Source of the DNA: Ga0077536 sp943370145 | Lineage (GTDB): Bacteria; Pseudomonadota; Gammaproteobacteria; Ga0077536 | Direction: 5' to 3' | NCBI GenBank assembly: GCA_943370145.1 | Contig: CALRPY020000021.1 | Span: forward strand, 1 to 64,000 | Length of the DNA: 64,000 bases | Shown here: positions 51,577-59,268 of the stretch, in pieces | Layout: each line of letters starts with the position of its first letter | Numbering within the stretch: position 1 is the first letter of the stretch | The notes under the pieces: generated by a model | The model's database searches: none | What the model saw: the letters and a program-made list of their open reading frames with translations, nothing else | What the model was told of the DNA's origin: nothing | Made by a program: the position numbers and the translations under genes

Positions 51577-53379
51577 ATGACCACGACCCAGAAACCACGT
51601 ATCGGACGCTTCGAACTCCATGCCGAACTCGGCCGCGGCTTCCATGGCCGCGTCTACCTCGCATGGGATCCCCAGCTGGAACGCAAGATTGCGCTGAAGC
51701 TGCTGCTCGGCGCGAGCGGCGACCAGGCGAACCGCGAGAAATTCGTCAACGAGGCGCGCGCCGCCGCACGTCTCGCCCATCCGAACGTCATTCCCCTCTA
51801 TGACGCCGGCGTGCACGGCAAGGTGCCGTATCTCGTATTCGAGTACGTCGAGGGCGTCCTGCTCAGGACCCTGCTGCGTCGGCGCGGCGCGTTGCCCCCC
51901 GAGGAGGCGGTCGCGCTGTTTCGCCAGATCCTCGATGGGGTCGGCGCCGCCCACGCGCAACAGATTGCCCATCTCGATCTGTCGCCGAGCAACCTGATGA
52001 TCGACCGCCAGGGGCGGGTACGGGTCATGGACTTCGGCCTCGCACGTTTCGCGGGCTGCGGGGCCGAGAGCGCAAAGCCCGGGGAGGTGCACGGCACGCC
52101 GCGCTACATGAGCCCGGAACATTTCAAAGGCGGCACGCTGGACGTGCAGACCGACGTATTCGCGCTGGGCCTCGTATTGTTCGAGTTGCTCGCGGGCCAA
52201 TCTGCCGTGCCGGCGGGCGGCACGAGTAGCATGCGTGAGGCGATCGTGCGGGGCAAATTCGACTGGGCCCCGATCACGGGTGCCAAAGTGCCGGCCGAAC
52301 TCGTCGCGGTGGTGCGGGATGCGATGGCCGTCGACCGGGCAACCCGCTACCGGGACGCGCCCGAGATGCAGCGTGCGCTGGACGAAGCGGTCAAGGTGCA
52401 AGCCGGCCCGACGGAGAGCGACATGGCGGTGCGCTTCCTGTTGCGTCGCCTGCAGCGCCGCTCGGAATTTCCGGCGTTTTCGAACAGCATCATCGAGATC
52501 AACCGGCTCACGGCGGAAGACAGCGCCGCGAACCTCGATCACCTGGCGCTGGTCATCCAGCGTGATTTCGGCCTGACGAATCGGCTGATGAAGATTGCGA
52601 ATTCCTCGTTCTTCGACCGCCGCTCGGGCGGGGTGACCACCGTATCGCAGGCGATAAGCCTGGTCGGCACACGCCTGGTGCGGATGTTGTGCAACGGCCT
52701 GCAGCTGTTCGACCACCTAAAGCGCGGCCAGCCGGCACTGGAGGACTCGCTGGTCAGTTCGTTCGTGTCCGGCCTGCTGGCACGCCACTTCGGGCTGCGG
52801 CTGCGCAAGGACCTCGCCGAAGAGGCCTTCATCTGCGGCCTGTTCAATCGCCTCGGCCGCAACCTGGTCATCTACTATCTCGAGGACGAGTACGCGGAAA
52901 TCGAGCGCCTGGTCGCGGGCGGCATGCCGACACAGCAGGCCGAGCAGCGTGTGCTGGCGACGACGTATGCCGCCATGGGCGCCGCGGTTGCCAGGAGCTG
53001 GAAATTCCCGGCGACGCTGATCGAGAGCATGGCGCCCCGCCTCACCGGTGTCTGGCAATCGCCTGAGACGCCGGCGGCCGCGCTGCACGCCTATGGCCAC
53101 CTCGCGAATGAACTGTGCGAACTGGCGAGCATCGGGACGCCCGACGCGCTGGCGGGTCTCGAGGAGATCGCAATCCGTTATCGCGGGGTGTTCAGCGGAG
53201 AGCCGCTACTGCTACTCGAACTGCTGGGCGCCGCGCTGGACAAGTTCCGCGAACTGGCACCCGTGCTGGGCGTGAACATTGCGCAGAACGGCTTCCTGGC
53301 GCGGGCAGGGCTGTTCCGGGCCCTGGTCCCGAAGCAGGCGGCGATGGCGGCCAGCCCACGGGCAGCCGCCAGCGCGTGA
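51577..53379 (+). CDS. Ser/Thr protein kinase-HDOD fusion
   Basis: A 600-residue cytosolic signalling protein. The N-terminal ~270 residues are a eukaryotic-like kinase: G19-G24 loop, K41 (ALKLLL), E59, D134/N139 in HLDLSPSN and D152 in MDFG, then SPEHF. The catalytic loop has HLD in place of HRD, so it is a non-RD kinase that may not need activation-loop phosphorylation. Residues ~290-500 are an HDOD domain (FLLRRLQRRSEFPAFS, VTTVSQAISLVGTR), an output module without nuclease residues. It follows tesB after 65 bases. Its targets are unknown. Confidence 0.92.
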   Translation: MTTTQKPRIGRFELHAELGRGFHGRVYLAWDPQLERKIALKLLLGASGDQANREKFVNEARAAARLAHPNVIPLYDAGVHGKVPYLVFEYVEGVLLRTLLRRRGALPPEEAVALFRQILDGVGAAHAQQIAHLDLSPSNLMIDRQGRVRVMDFGLARFAGCGAESAKPGEVHGTPRYMSPEHFKGGTLDVQTDVFALGLVLFELLAGQSAVPAGGTSSMREAIVRGKFDWAPITGAKVPAELVAVVRDAMAVDRATRYRDAPEMQRALDEAVKVQAGPTESDMAVRFLLRRLQRRSEFPAFSNSIIEINRLTAEDSAANLDHLALVIQRDFGLTNRLMKIANSSFFDRRSGGVTTVSQAISLVGTRLVRMLCNGLQLFDHLKRGQPALEDSLVSSFVSGLLARHFGLRLRKDLAEEAFICGLFNRLGRNLVIYYLEDEYAEIERLVAGGMPTQQAEQRVLATTYAAMGAAVARSWKFPATLIESMAPRLTGVWQSPETPAAALHAYGHLANELCELASIGTPDALAGLEEIAIRYRGVFSGEPLLLLELLGAALDKFRELAPVLGVNIAQNGFLARAGLFRALVPKQAAMAASPRAAASA

Positions 53380-53391
53380 CGTGCGCGGCTG

Positions 53392-53913
53392 CTAGCGCGG
53401 CTTCGCAGCACTCTTTTTTCTGGGCGTGGTCTTTGCTTTTGCCTGGGGCTTCGCGGTGCCACGCTTGCCCCCCTGAACGCCCGCCATCTGCGCCTGCCAC
53501 AGCTCCTGCGCCTGGGACCAGCCGACGACCGCGCGCGGACTGCCATCCGGATTGATGAACTGGAGTGGTCCGAGGAAGGTCATGTAGAACTCGCTCGCGA
53601 CAGGAAAGAAGGTCTTGTCGTGGCGCGCGTTGCACGCTTCGTAGCCATAGCCGAGCGAGGTGGCCGTCGCGCCGCCCTGGTCGCGCCCGCCCCTTACTTC
53701 CATCCGGCCCTTGGTCAGCAGGTACTCGCCCGGGCCGATGTGGATGTGGCTGGCGAAGGATGAGCCTTTCGGGCAGCTGAAAATCGCGGTCCAGGCGCCC
53801 ATTTCCGGCGACACGTGGAGCAGCTTCCAGCGGATGCCGCCCGCGGAAAAGGCTTCTGGAAAGGGCATCCAGGGTTGGGCATCAATCTGGACGTAGTCGG
53901 CGGTGGCAATCAT
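53392..53913 (-). CDS. Cupin-fold protein with basic C-terminal tail
   Basis: A 173-residue protein. Residues 1-130 are a cupin barrel: SHIHIGPGEYLLTKGRMEV contains two His and the Glu of cupin motif 1. ISATADYV-type N-terminus and AFSAGGIRWKLL recall 2,4'-dihydroxyacetophenone dioxygenase-like cupins, but catalysis is unproven. The last ~30 residues are Lys/Ala/Pro-rich (KPQAKAKTTPRKKSAAKPR), a nucleic-acid- or phosphate-binding style tail seldom seen on cupins. The start at 53913 has GGGGAG upstream; the frame to 53973 is longer. It is 53 bases downstream of the rhodanese gene. Confidence 0.8.
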   Translation of the reverse strand: MIATADYVQIDAQPWMPFPEAFSAGGIRWKLLHVSPEMGAWTAIFSCPKGSSFASHIHIGPGEYLLTKGRMEVRGGRDQGGATATSLGYGYEACNARHDKTFFPVASEFYMTFLGPLQFINPDGSPRAVVGWSQAQELWQAQMAGVQGGKRGTAKPQAKAKTTPRKKSAAKPR

Positions 53914-53966
53914 CGGCAATTCTCCCCTCTGTACTTTTTTTCGTGGTGACCGCGAGTGCCTCGTCT

Positions 53967-54311
53967 TCAGCAACTCGCTCCGCAGCCCGGCTGTTGCCGG
54001 CCCGCGTCCGCGCGAAGGGCGTCATAGCCCCCTTCGTTCGATACCTGCTCGAAGCCCTGCGCCTCGAGTGCGAGCTTCGCCATCTGGGCGCGTACCCCGA
54101 TACCGCAGTAAAGCCTGATGGGACGCCGCTTGTCGCGCGTGACGTCCGAGATGCGGGTGGCGATTTCGTCATAGGGAATGTTGACCGCGCCATCGAGATG
54201 ACCGGCCGCGTATTCGTCGGCACTGCGCACGTCGATCCACAGCGGCGCCTCCGCAGCCAGCGCGGGGGTGGTCAGGACGGCGGTCAGGAACAGGACCAGG
54301 CTCATTCGCAT
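53967..54311 (-). CDS. Periplasmic rhodanese (PspE-like)
   Basis: A 114-residue protein with a signal peptide (MRMSLVLFLTAVLTTPALA) and a single rhodanese domain. IDVRSADEYAAGHLDGAVNIP is typical and the active-site cysteine is C69 in LYCGIGVRAQ. It would handle sulfane sulfur or thiosulfate in the periplasm. GGAGG precedes the ATG at 54311; another ATG six bases later is possible. A TGAT-N4-ATCA site lies ~65 bases upstream. Confidence 0.88.
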   Translation of the reverse strand: MRMSLVLFLTAVLTTPALAAEAPLWIDVRSADEYAAGHLDGAVNIPYDEIATRISDVTRDKRRPIRLYCGIGVRAQMAKLALEAQGFEQVSNEGGYDALRADAGRQQPGCGASC

Positions 54312-54370
54312 GGGGGCCTCCCGGGCGTGCAGCATTGTCTTTCCAGAGTCTCGACCCCAGATTAGGCGCA

Positions 54371-54384
54371 ATGATACACATCAT
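54371..54384. promoter_or_regulatory. FNR/Anr-like palindrome
   Basis: ATGATACACATCAT holds the TGAT-N4-ATCA core of FNR/Anr/FixK sites as a perfect 5-bp-arm palindrome. It lies between the divergent rhodanese and cbpA-like genes, ~60 bases from the rhodanese ATG and 34 from the cbpA ATG. Position suits activation of the rhodanese or repression of cbpA, but outer bases differ from the TTGAT consensus. Confidence 0.35.
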
Positions 54385-54417
54385 CCAAGTTCCGCCAGAA
54401 GCGGGTACTCTTCGCCC

Positions 54418-55344
54418 ATGAAATTCGTCGACTACTACAAGGTGCTGGGCGTCGCGCCGGAAGCAAGCGCGGACGATATCAAGAAGGCGTATCGCCGGCT
54501 GGCACGCAAGTACCACCCCGATGTCAGCAAGGAGCAGAATGCCGAGGCCCGCTTCAAGGAAATCGGCGAGGCCTATGAGGTGTTGAAGGACGCCGAGAAG
54601 CGCGCCGAATATGACCAGTTGCGACGCTTCGGCGGAGACGGCGCGGAATTCAGGCCGCCACCGGGCTGGCAGCATCGGCCCGCGGGTGGCGGCGGGGACT
54701 TCGAGGGGGCGGGCTTCAGCGAATTCTTCGAGGCCATCTTCGGCCGCGGCCGGGGTGGGCCGCAGCGCGGTGGCGCGTCTTTCAAGCGCCCGGGCGAGGA
54801 CATTCATTACCGCCTGCCGGTGACCCTGGAGGAGGCGGCGCGTGGCGGCACGCGCACGATCACGCTGCCCGTGCGGGAAATGGACGGCCGCGGGGGCTTG
54901 CGGGAGAGCAGCAAGACCCTGAAGGTCACTGTGCCGCGCGGCGTCACCGACGGTGGCAAGATTCGCCTGCGAGGGCAGGGGCAACCGGGCGCGGCCGGCG
55001 CCGGCGATCTCTACCTGCAAATCGAGTTCGAGCCGCATCCGATCTACACGGTCGATGGTCGCGATCTGCGCACGGTGCTGCACGTGGCACCGTGGGAGGC
55101 CATGCTCGGGGCACGGGTCGAAGTCCCGACCCTCGACGGCACGGTCGCCCTGTCCGTGCCGGCCAGTGCGCGCGCCGGCCAGCGGCTGCGCCTGCGCGGA
55201 CGCGGTTTGCCCGGCGAGCCGCCCGGCGACCTGTATGTCGAAATCCAGATCGCCGTGCCGCACGCCGTGACGCCCGCCCAGCGCGCGGCGGCCGAAGCCC
55301 TGCGGGACGCGTTCCCCGACTTCAATCCGCGCGCCGGCCGCTGA
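54418..55344 (+). CDS. cbpA: DnaJ-family co-chaperone CbpA-like
   Basis: A 308-residue J-protein. The J domain (1-70) has the HPD motif at 33-35. A Gly/Phe-rich region (GGGDFEGAGFSEFFEAIFGRGRGG) follows, then two C-terminal substrate-binding beta domains, without the cysteine-rich zinc fingers of DnaJ. That order matches CbpA, which stimulates DnaK and binds curved DNA. It converges on the acetamidase gene with a 3-base gap and is divergent from the rhodanese gene. Confidence 0.9.
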   Translation: MKFVDYYKVLGVAPEASADDIKKAYRRLARKYHPDVSKEQNAEARFKEIGEAYEVLKDAEKRAEYDQLRRFGGDGAEFRPPPGWQHRPAGGGGDFEGAGFSEFFEAIFGRGRGGPQRGGASFKRPGEDIHYRLPVTLEEAARGGTRTITLPVREMDGRGGLRESSKTLKVTVPRGVTDGGKIRLRGQGQPGAAGAGDLYLQIEFEPHPIYTVDGRDLRTVLHVAPWEAMLGARVEVPTLDGTVALSVPASARAGQRLRLRGRGLPGEPPGDLYVEIQIAVPHAVTPAQRAAAEALRDAFPDFNPRAGR

Positions 55345-55347
55345 CCT

Positions 55348-56373
55348 TCAGCGCCGGCGGGCGCCGCGTGCCTTGCGGCGCCCGCCGGCCAATGCGTCGA
55401 ACAGACGATTCTTCGGGTACTCGGCGCCCACCACGTTCTGCAGGGTTGCCGCGCGCACCATCTGGTAGGTGCGGATACGGAAAGCCGGGTCGCAGGACAT
55501 GCGGACGTACAGGTCTTTCGGCGTGACCCCGAAGTCCTCCTCGAGCCAGCCCATCAGGTTCTGCGTCGCGTCGAGCACCGCGTGTTCCATCGGCAGGTTG
55601 ATGCCGAGCGCGACGACGCTGTCCGGCTTGTCGATGCGCACGCAGGGCAGCCGCTTGTGCTTGACGACCGTGCAGGACAGTTGCACCGTCGCCCGGGTTT
55701 CGTCGGCGATGCCGGTGAACTCGGTGTCGCCCTGGCCGCCGTGGACATCGCCGATGTAGAGCAGCCCCCCCGCGTGGAAGGAATTGAGGTAGATGGTGTG
55801 GCCGGGGCGGATATCGCGACAGTCGATGTTGCCGCCGAAAGAACCCTGACCCAGCACGGAAGTGAACACCTCGCGTTCGGGGGCGGTTGCCAGCGTGCCG
55901 ATGAAGGGCTCCAGGTCCCAGGACAGCGTGTCCGAGTAGCGCGCGGTGCCGTCGCGGGTGTGGCCGCTCGGGCCCGGGAGATGCTCGATCAGGTGGACGT
56001 AGGGCTCGGCGCAGTCGCGGCGGCTCAGCGAATCGGTCAGCGGGCCGATGCCGGGCAGGATCCCCGAAAAGCCGTAGCGCCAGGGGTCGATCCAGTCGAT
56101 ATGGACTGCCAGCACATCCCCGGCCTCGCAGCCCTCGACGTGGATCGGGCCGACGACCGGATTGAACAGCGGCGGATGGGCCGCCATCAGTCGCGCCATG
56201 TGCTCACCGGTCATCGAGTGGACCAGCGGTTGATCGCTGTCGTCGGCGATGAGGCCGGACAGGGCGTCATCCGTCTCGACCTGGAACACTTCGCCCTGCT
56301 TGACCCGCAGGCAGGGTTTGTCCCGCGCATCGAAAGCGTACTTCTGGACCTTGCCGCGCTTGACGGTCTTCAT
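55348..56373 (-). CDS. Acetamidase/formamidase family protein
   Basis: A 341-residue protein of the FmdA_AmdA fold. GPIHVEGCEAGDVLAVHI, the FGGNIDCRDI segment (metal-binding Asp in FGGN-D) and GDVHGGQGDTEFTG are diagnostic. Family members hydrolyse formamide or acetamide to ammonia and acid; a related cyclic or aromatic amide is also possible. An Arg-rich C-terminal tail (GGRRKARGARRR) is an oddity. It is divergent from the phosphoesterase gene. Confidence 0.9.
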   Translation of the reverse strand: MKTVKRGKVQKYAFDARDKPCLRVKQGEVFQVETDDALSGLIADDSDQPLVHSMTGEHMARLMAAHPPLFNPVVGPIHVEGCEAGDVLAVHIDWIDPWRYGFSGILPGIGPLTDSLSRRDCAEPYVHLIEHLPGPSGHTRDGTARYSDTLSWDLEPFIGTLATAPEREVFTSVLGQGSFGGNIDCRDIRPGHTIYLNSFHAGGLLYIGDVHGGQGDTEFTGIADETRATVQLSCTVVKHKRLPCVRIDKPDSVVALGINLPMEHAVLDATQNLMGWLEEDFGVTPKDLYVRMSCDPAFRIRTYQMVRAATLQNVVGAEYPKNRLFDALAGGRRKARGARRR

Positions 56374-56465
56374 GTGAAATCATGCTCCTCTGGCTTGGTG
56401 CTCTGCTGAGCCTAGACCACAATGCCCGGCCGCGACACTGCGCGCCGAGGGCGCGGATACCCCGG

Positions 56466-56930
56466 ATGCGCGTTGGACTGATCTCGGACACCCATGGACT
56501 GCTGCGGCCAGCGGCGCTGGCGGCGCTGCGCGGTTGCGCGCTGATCGTCCACGCAGGAGACGTCGGGAGCCGCGACGTGCTGGCGGCGCTTGGGGACATC
56601 GCGCCGGTGCGCGCCGTGCGCGGCAACAACGACCAGGGACCCTGGGCCGATGAGTTGCCAGCCGACGACGTCGTGCAGGTCGGCGCGCATTTCCTCTACG
56701 TGCTGCACGACCGGGCCGAGCTCGACCTCGATCCGGCCGCGGCCGGTTTTCACGTGGTCGTGACCGGGCACTCGCACCGCCCGCTGCACGAGATTCGGGA
56801 CGGTGTCCATTACATCAATCCCGGCAGCGCCGGGCCTCGCCGCTTCACGTTGCCGGTCACCCTGGCCGAATTGATCGTCTCCGACCGCGACCTCGACGTC
56901 CGCTTCATCGACCTCGCCCGGGCTGGCTGA
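56466..56930 (+). CDS. YfcE/MJ0936-type metallophosphoesterase
   Basis: A 154-residue calcineurin-like phosphodiesterase. ISDTHG, HAGDVGS, RGNND and GHSHRPL, then NPGSAGPRR are the metal-binding motifs in order. It hydrolyses phosphodiesters or phosphomonoesters with Mn2+; physiological substrate unknown. The ATG at 56466 begins exactly with the first strand (MRVGLISDTHG). The longer frame to 56382 lacks family homology. Confidence 0.92.
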   Translation: MRVGLISDTHGLLRPAALAALRGCALIVHAGDVGSRDVLAALGDIAPVRAVRGNNDQGPWADELPADDVVQVGAHFLYVLHDRAELDLDPAAAGFHVVVTGHSHRPLHEIRDGVHYINPGSAGPRRFTLPVTLAELIVSDRDLDVRFIDLARAG

Positions 56931-57113
56931 GGCCGCGGGGCTTGGGCCATGCGCTGGTGGCGTGGCGTTTGACCATCGCTTTTTCCTGGGTAAGCGCCGC
57001 TGGCAAGCCTCCCAGAGCCTGTGCACAATCCCGGTGCCGGATGCGGGCATCGCCCGGGCGGCGCGCATTCCTCAACCCCTGCGGCCACGGCCGCCACGAA
57101 ATCACGGGACACC

Positions 57114-57863
57114 ATGCTCGAACTCATGACCCAACCGGAAGCCTGGATGGCTTTCCTGACCCTGACCGCGCTCGAACTCGTGCTCGGCATCGACAACGTC
57201 ATCTTCATTTCCATCCTGGTCGACAAGCTGCCCCCGCAGCGGCGCGACATCGCGCGCCGCATCGGCCTGTTTCTCGCGATGTTCATGCGCATCGCACTGC
57301 TGCTGGTGCTGTCCTGGATCGTGGGTCTGCGCGAACCGCTGTTCTCGGTGTTCGACCTCGATATCTCGGGGCGCGACCTGATCCTGATCGTCGGCGGCCT
57401 GTTCCTGATCTGGAAGAGCACCCGTGAAATCCACCAGTTGCTGGAAGGCGTGGAGGGCGAGGCATCGTCGGCGGTCCGTGCCACTTTCAGCGCGGTGCTG
57501 GTGCAGATCATCCTCATCGACATCGTGTTCTCGCTCGACTCCATCATCACGGCGGTCGGCATGGTCGACGAGGTCGAGATCATGATCGCGGCGGTGATCG
57601 CCTCGGTCGGCATGATGATGCTGTTCGCCGGCGCGATCGGCCGTTTCGTGTCCGCCCATCCGACGATCAAGATGCTCGCGCTGTCCTTCCTGTTCACCAT
57701 CGGCCTGCTGCTGGTTGCCGACGGTACCGGCAACCACGTGCCCAAGGGTTATGTGTATTTCGCGATGGCGTTCTCGGTGCTGGTGGAGATGCTGAACCTG
57801 CGGTTGCGCAAGAAGCAGGCGGTGCCGGTGGACCTTCACGAACCGTACTCGCGCGAGCCGTGA
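57114..57863 (+). CDS. TerC family integral membrane protein
   Basis: A 249-residue inner-membrane protein with seven helices. Two acidic membrane motifs, ELVLGIDNVIFISILVDKL and VFSLDSIITAVGM, are the metal-handling hallmarks of TerC/MntE-like proteins, tied to tellurite resistance and manganese export. The frame is open to 57021; the ATG at 57114 is fixed by the family N-terminus. No manganese (yybP-ykoY) riboswitch was recognised in the ~180-base leader. The next gene starts two bases after its stop. Confidence 0.92.
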   Translation: MLELMTQPEAWMAFLTLTALELVLGIDNVIFISILVDKLPPQRRDIARRIGLFLAMFMRIALLLVLSWIVGLREPLFSVFDLDISGRDLILIVGGLFLIWKSTREIHQLLEGVEGEASSAVRATFSAVLVQIILIDIVFSLDSIITAVGMVDEVEIMIAAVIASVGMMMLFAGAIGRFVSAHPTIKMLALSFLFTIGLLLVADGTGNHVPKGYVYFAMAFSVLVEMLNLRLRKKQAVPVDLHEPYSREP

Positions 57864-57864
57864 C

Positions 57865-58410
57865 GTGACCCGCATTCCCTACGTGAGCGCGGGACTCGAG
57901 GAACCCGCCGACCTGGTCGCGGCCATCAAGGCGCGGCGGGGCGGGGCGCTGCTGAATCTGGACCGGATGCTGCTGCACAGCCCGCCGCTCGCGCGCGGCT
58001 GGAACGCCTTCCTCGGCGAGATCCGGATGGGGCTGCAGGTGCCGGCGGCGGCGCGCGAGCTGGCGATGTGCTTTGTCGCGGTGCTCAACGACGCCCCCTA
58101 CGAATTCTCGCACCACGCGCCGCTGTACCTGGCGGCCGGCGGGCGGCAGTGCGTGCTGGATGCGATGCATCTGGGCGAGGCGGCGGCGGTCGCGCCGGGC
58201 CTGCACGCCGCGGAAGCCGCGTTGCTGCGGCTCTGTTTCGAGAGCACGCGGCACGTGAAGGTCGCGCCGGACACGCGTGAGGCGGCACGCTCGGTCCTGG
58301 GCGGGGACCGCGAGCTGGTCGAATTCATCGCCGTGATTGCCGCCTACAACATGGTGTCGCGCTTCCTCGTCGCCACCGGGGTCACGCTCGAGGACGATCC
58401 TGCAGGTTGA
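57865..58410 (+). CDS. Carboxymuconolactone decarboxylase-fold protein
   Basis: A 181-residue helical protein of the AhpD/CMD superfamily. NAPYEFSHHAPL-like sequence (DAPYEFSHHAPL) supplies the conserved Glu and His of the family core. The CxxC pair of AhpD peroxidases is absent, so peroxidase activity is unlikely; a gamma-lactone decarboxylase or another function is possible. A GTG start one base after the TerC stop implies coupling. No closer functional assignment can be made. Confidence 0.82.
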   Translation: MTRIPYVSAGLEEPADLVAAIKARRGGALLNLDRMLLHSPPLARGWNAFLGEIRMGLQVPAAARELAMCFVAVLNDAPYEFSHHAPLYLAAGGRQCVLDAMHLGEAAAVAPGLHAAEAALLRLCFESTRHVKVAPDTREAARSVLGGDRELVEFIAVIAAYNMVSRFLVATGVTLEDDPAG

Positions 58411-58566
58411 GGGTCTAGCCCCGGTCGCCGGCCTGTCGCCGGCGGAACTGGAGCCGGTGGGTGGCCTGCGACTCGCGGCGGCGGCACAGGCCTGGCGCCC
58501 CGCGGGTCTGACCAGCCCCCGGGCGCCCCGACGACCAGGTCTCAGATCCGCCTGACGCTTCTTTGC

Positions 58567-58579
58567 TTGTTGCAAACAA
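58567..58579. promoter_or_regulatory. Candidate operator of the TetR gene
   Basis: TTGTT, three bases, AACAA is a short perfect palindrome lying ~27 bases before the TetR GTG, in an AT-rich patch (58560-58585) of an otherwise GC-rich region. Autoregulation through such a site is typical of TetR genes. The same transcript would include icmF. The 155 bases before it show no other signal. Confidence 0.35.
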
Positions 58580-58605
58580 ATAAGTCACGAGCCGATAATC
58601 GTCGG

Positions 58606-59268
58606 GTGAACCTCGCACTCAAATCGCAGCTGACGCCCCCGCCACGCCGCACGCAGGCCGAACGCTCGGCGCTGTCTGACGCACGCATGCTCGATGCGGC
58701 GGTGAAACTCATCGTCGAGCGCGGGACGGCCGGCACGACGCTCAAGGACGTTGGTGAACTCGCCGGCTACAGCCGGGGGCTCGCGAGCGCGCGCTTCGGC
58801 AGCAAGGCGGCCCTGTTCTCGTTCATCGTCAAGGCGGTCGGCGAAGAGTGGCTCGATGCCCTCGGCGACGCCGTGCGCGATGAAAGCGGGCTCGCCGCCA
58901 TCTGTGCGGCGACCGACGCCCACTATCGCTACGTGCGCGACGGCGCCGAGCGCATCCGCGCCTTCTACTGCCTGTGGTTCGACTCCATTGGGCCCGACGC
59001 GGCGCTCAAGCAGGTCATCGCGAATGTGCATGACCGTCGGCAACGTGACGTCGAAGCCTGGATCCGGCAGGGCATCGAGCAGGGCACGGTCCGCAAGGAC
59101 GTCGACGTCACCGAAGTCGCGCGCCAGTTCTGCGCGGCGATCATCGGCATCGTTTACCAGTGGCTGGTGGCGCCCGAAGCCCACCAATTGATCCAGGATT
59201 TGCACACCGGCTTGAAACAGCAGATGACGCGGGCGCTGGCTGCCCGCGCCACCACAGGAGACGCATGA
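58606..59268 (+). CDS. TetR family transcriptional regulator
   Basis: A 220-residue repressor. The helix-turn-helix is at about 45-67 (TLKDVGELAGYSRGLASARFGSK). The ligand domain is helical, with AFYCLWFDSIGPDAALK. It overlaps the icmF start (ATGATG), so regulator and mutase are co-transcribed. A ligand from branched-chain or isobutyryl-CoA metabolism is likely by context. The GTG at 58606 is chosen over the TTG at 58567, which lies in the palindrome; the first ~25 residues are basic. Confidence 0.88.
   Translation: MNLALKSQLTPPPRRTQAERSALSDARMLDAAVKLIVERGTAGTTLKDVGELAGYSRGLASARFGSKAALFSFIVKAVGEEWLDALGDAVRDESGLAAICAATDAHYRYVRDGAERIRAFYCLWFDSIGPDAALKQVIANVHDRRQRDVEAWIRQGIEQGTVRKDVDVTEVARQFCAAIIGIVYQWLVAPEAHQLIQDLHTGLKQQMTRALAARATTGDA

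Noticed and set aside
56931..57113. yybP-ykoY manganese riboswitch before the TerC gene
   Set aside because: The conserved aptamer core was not found in the leader.
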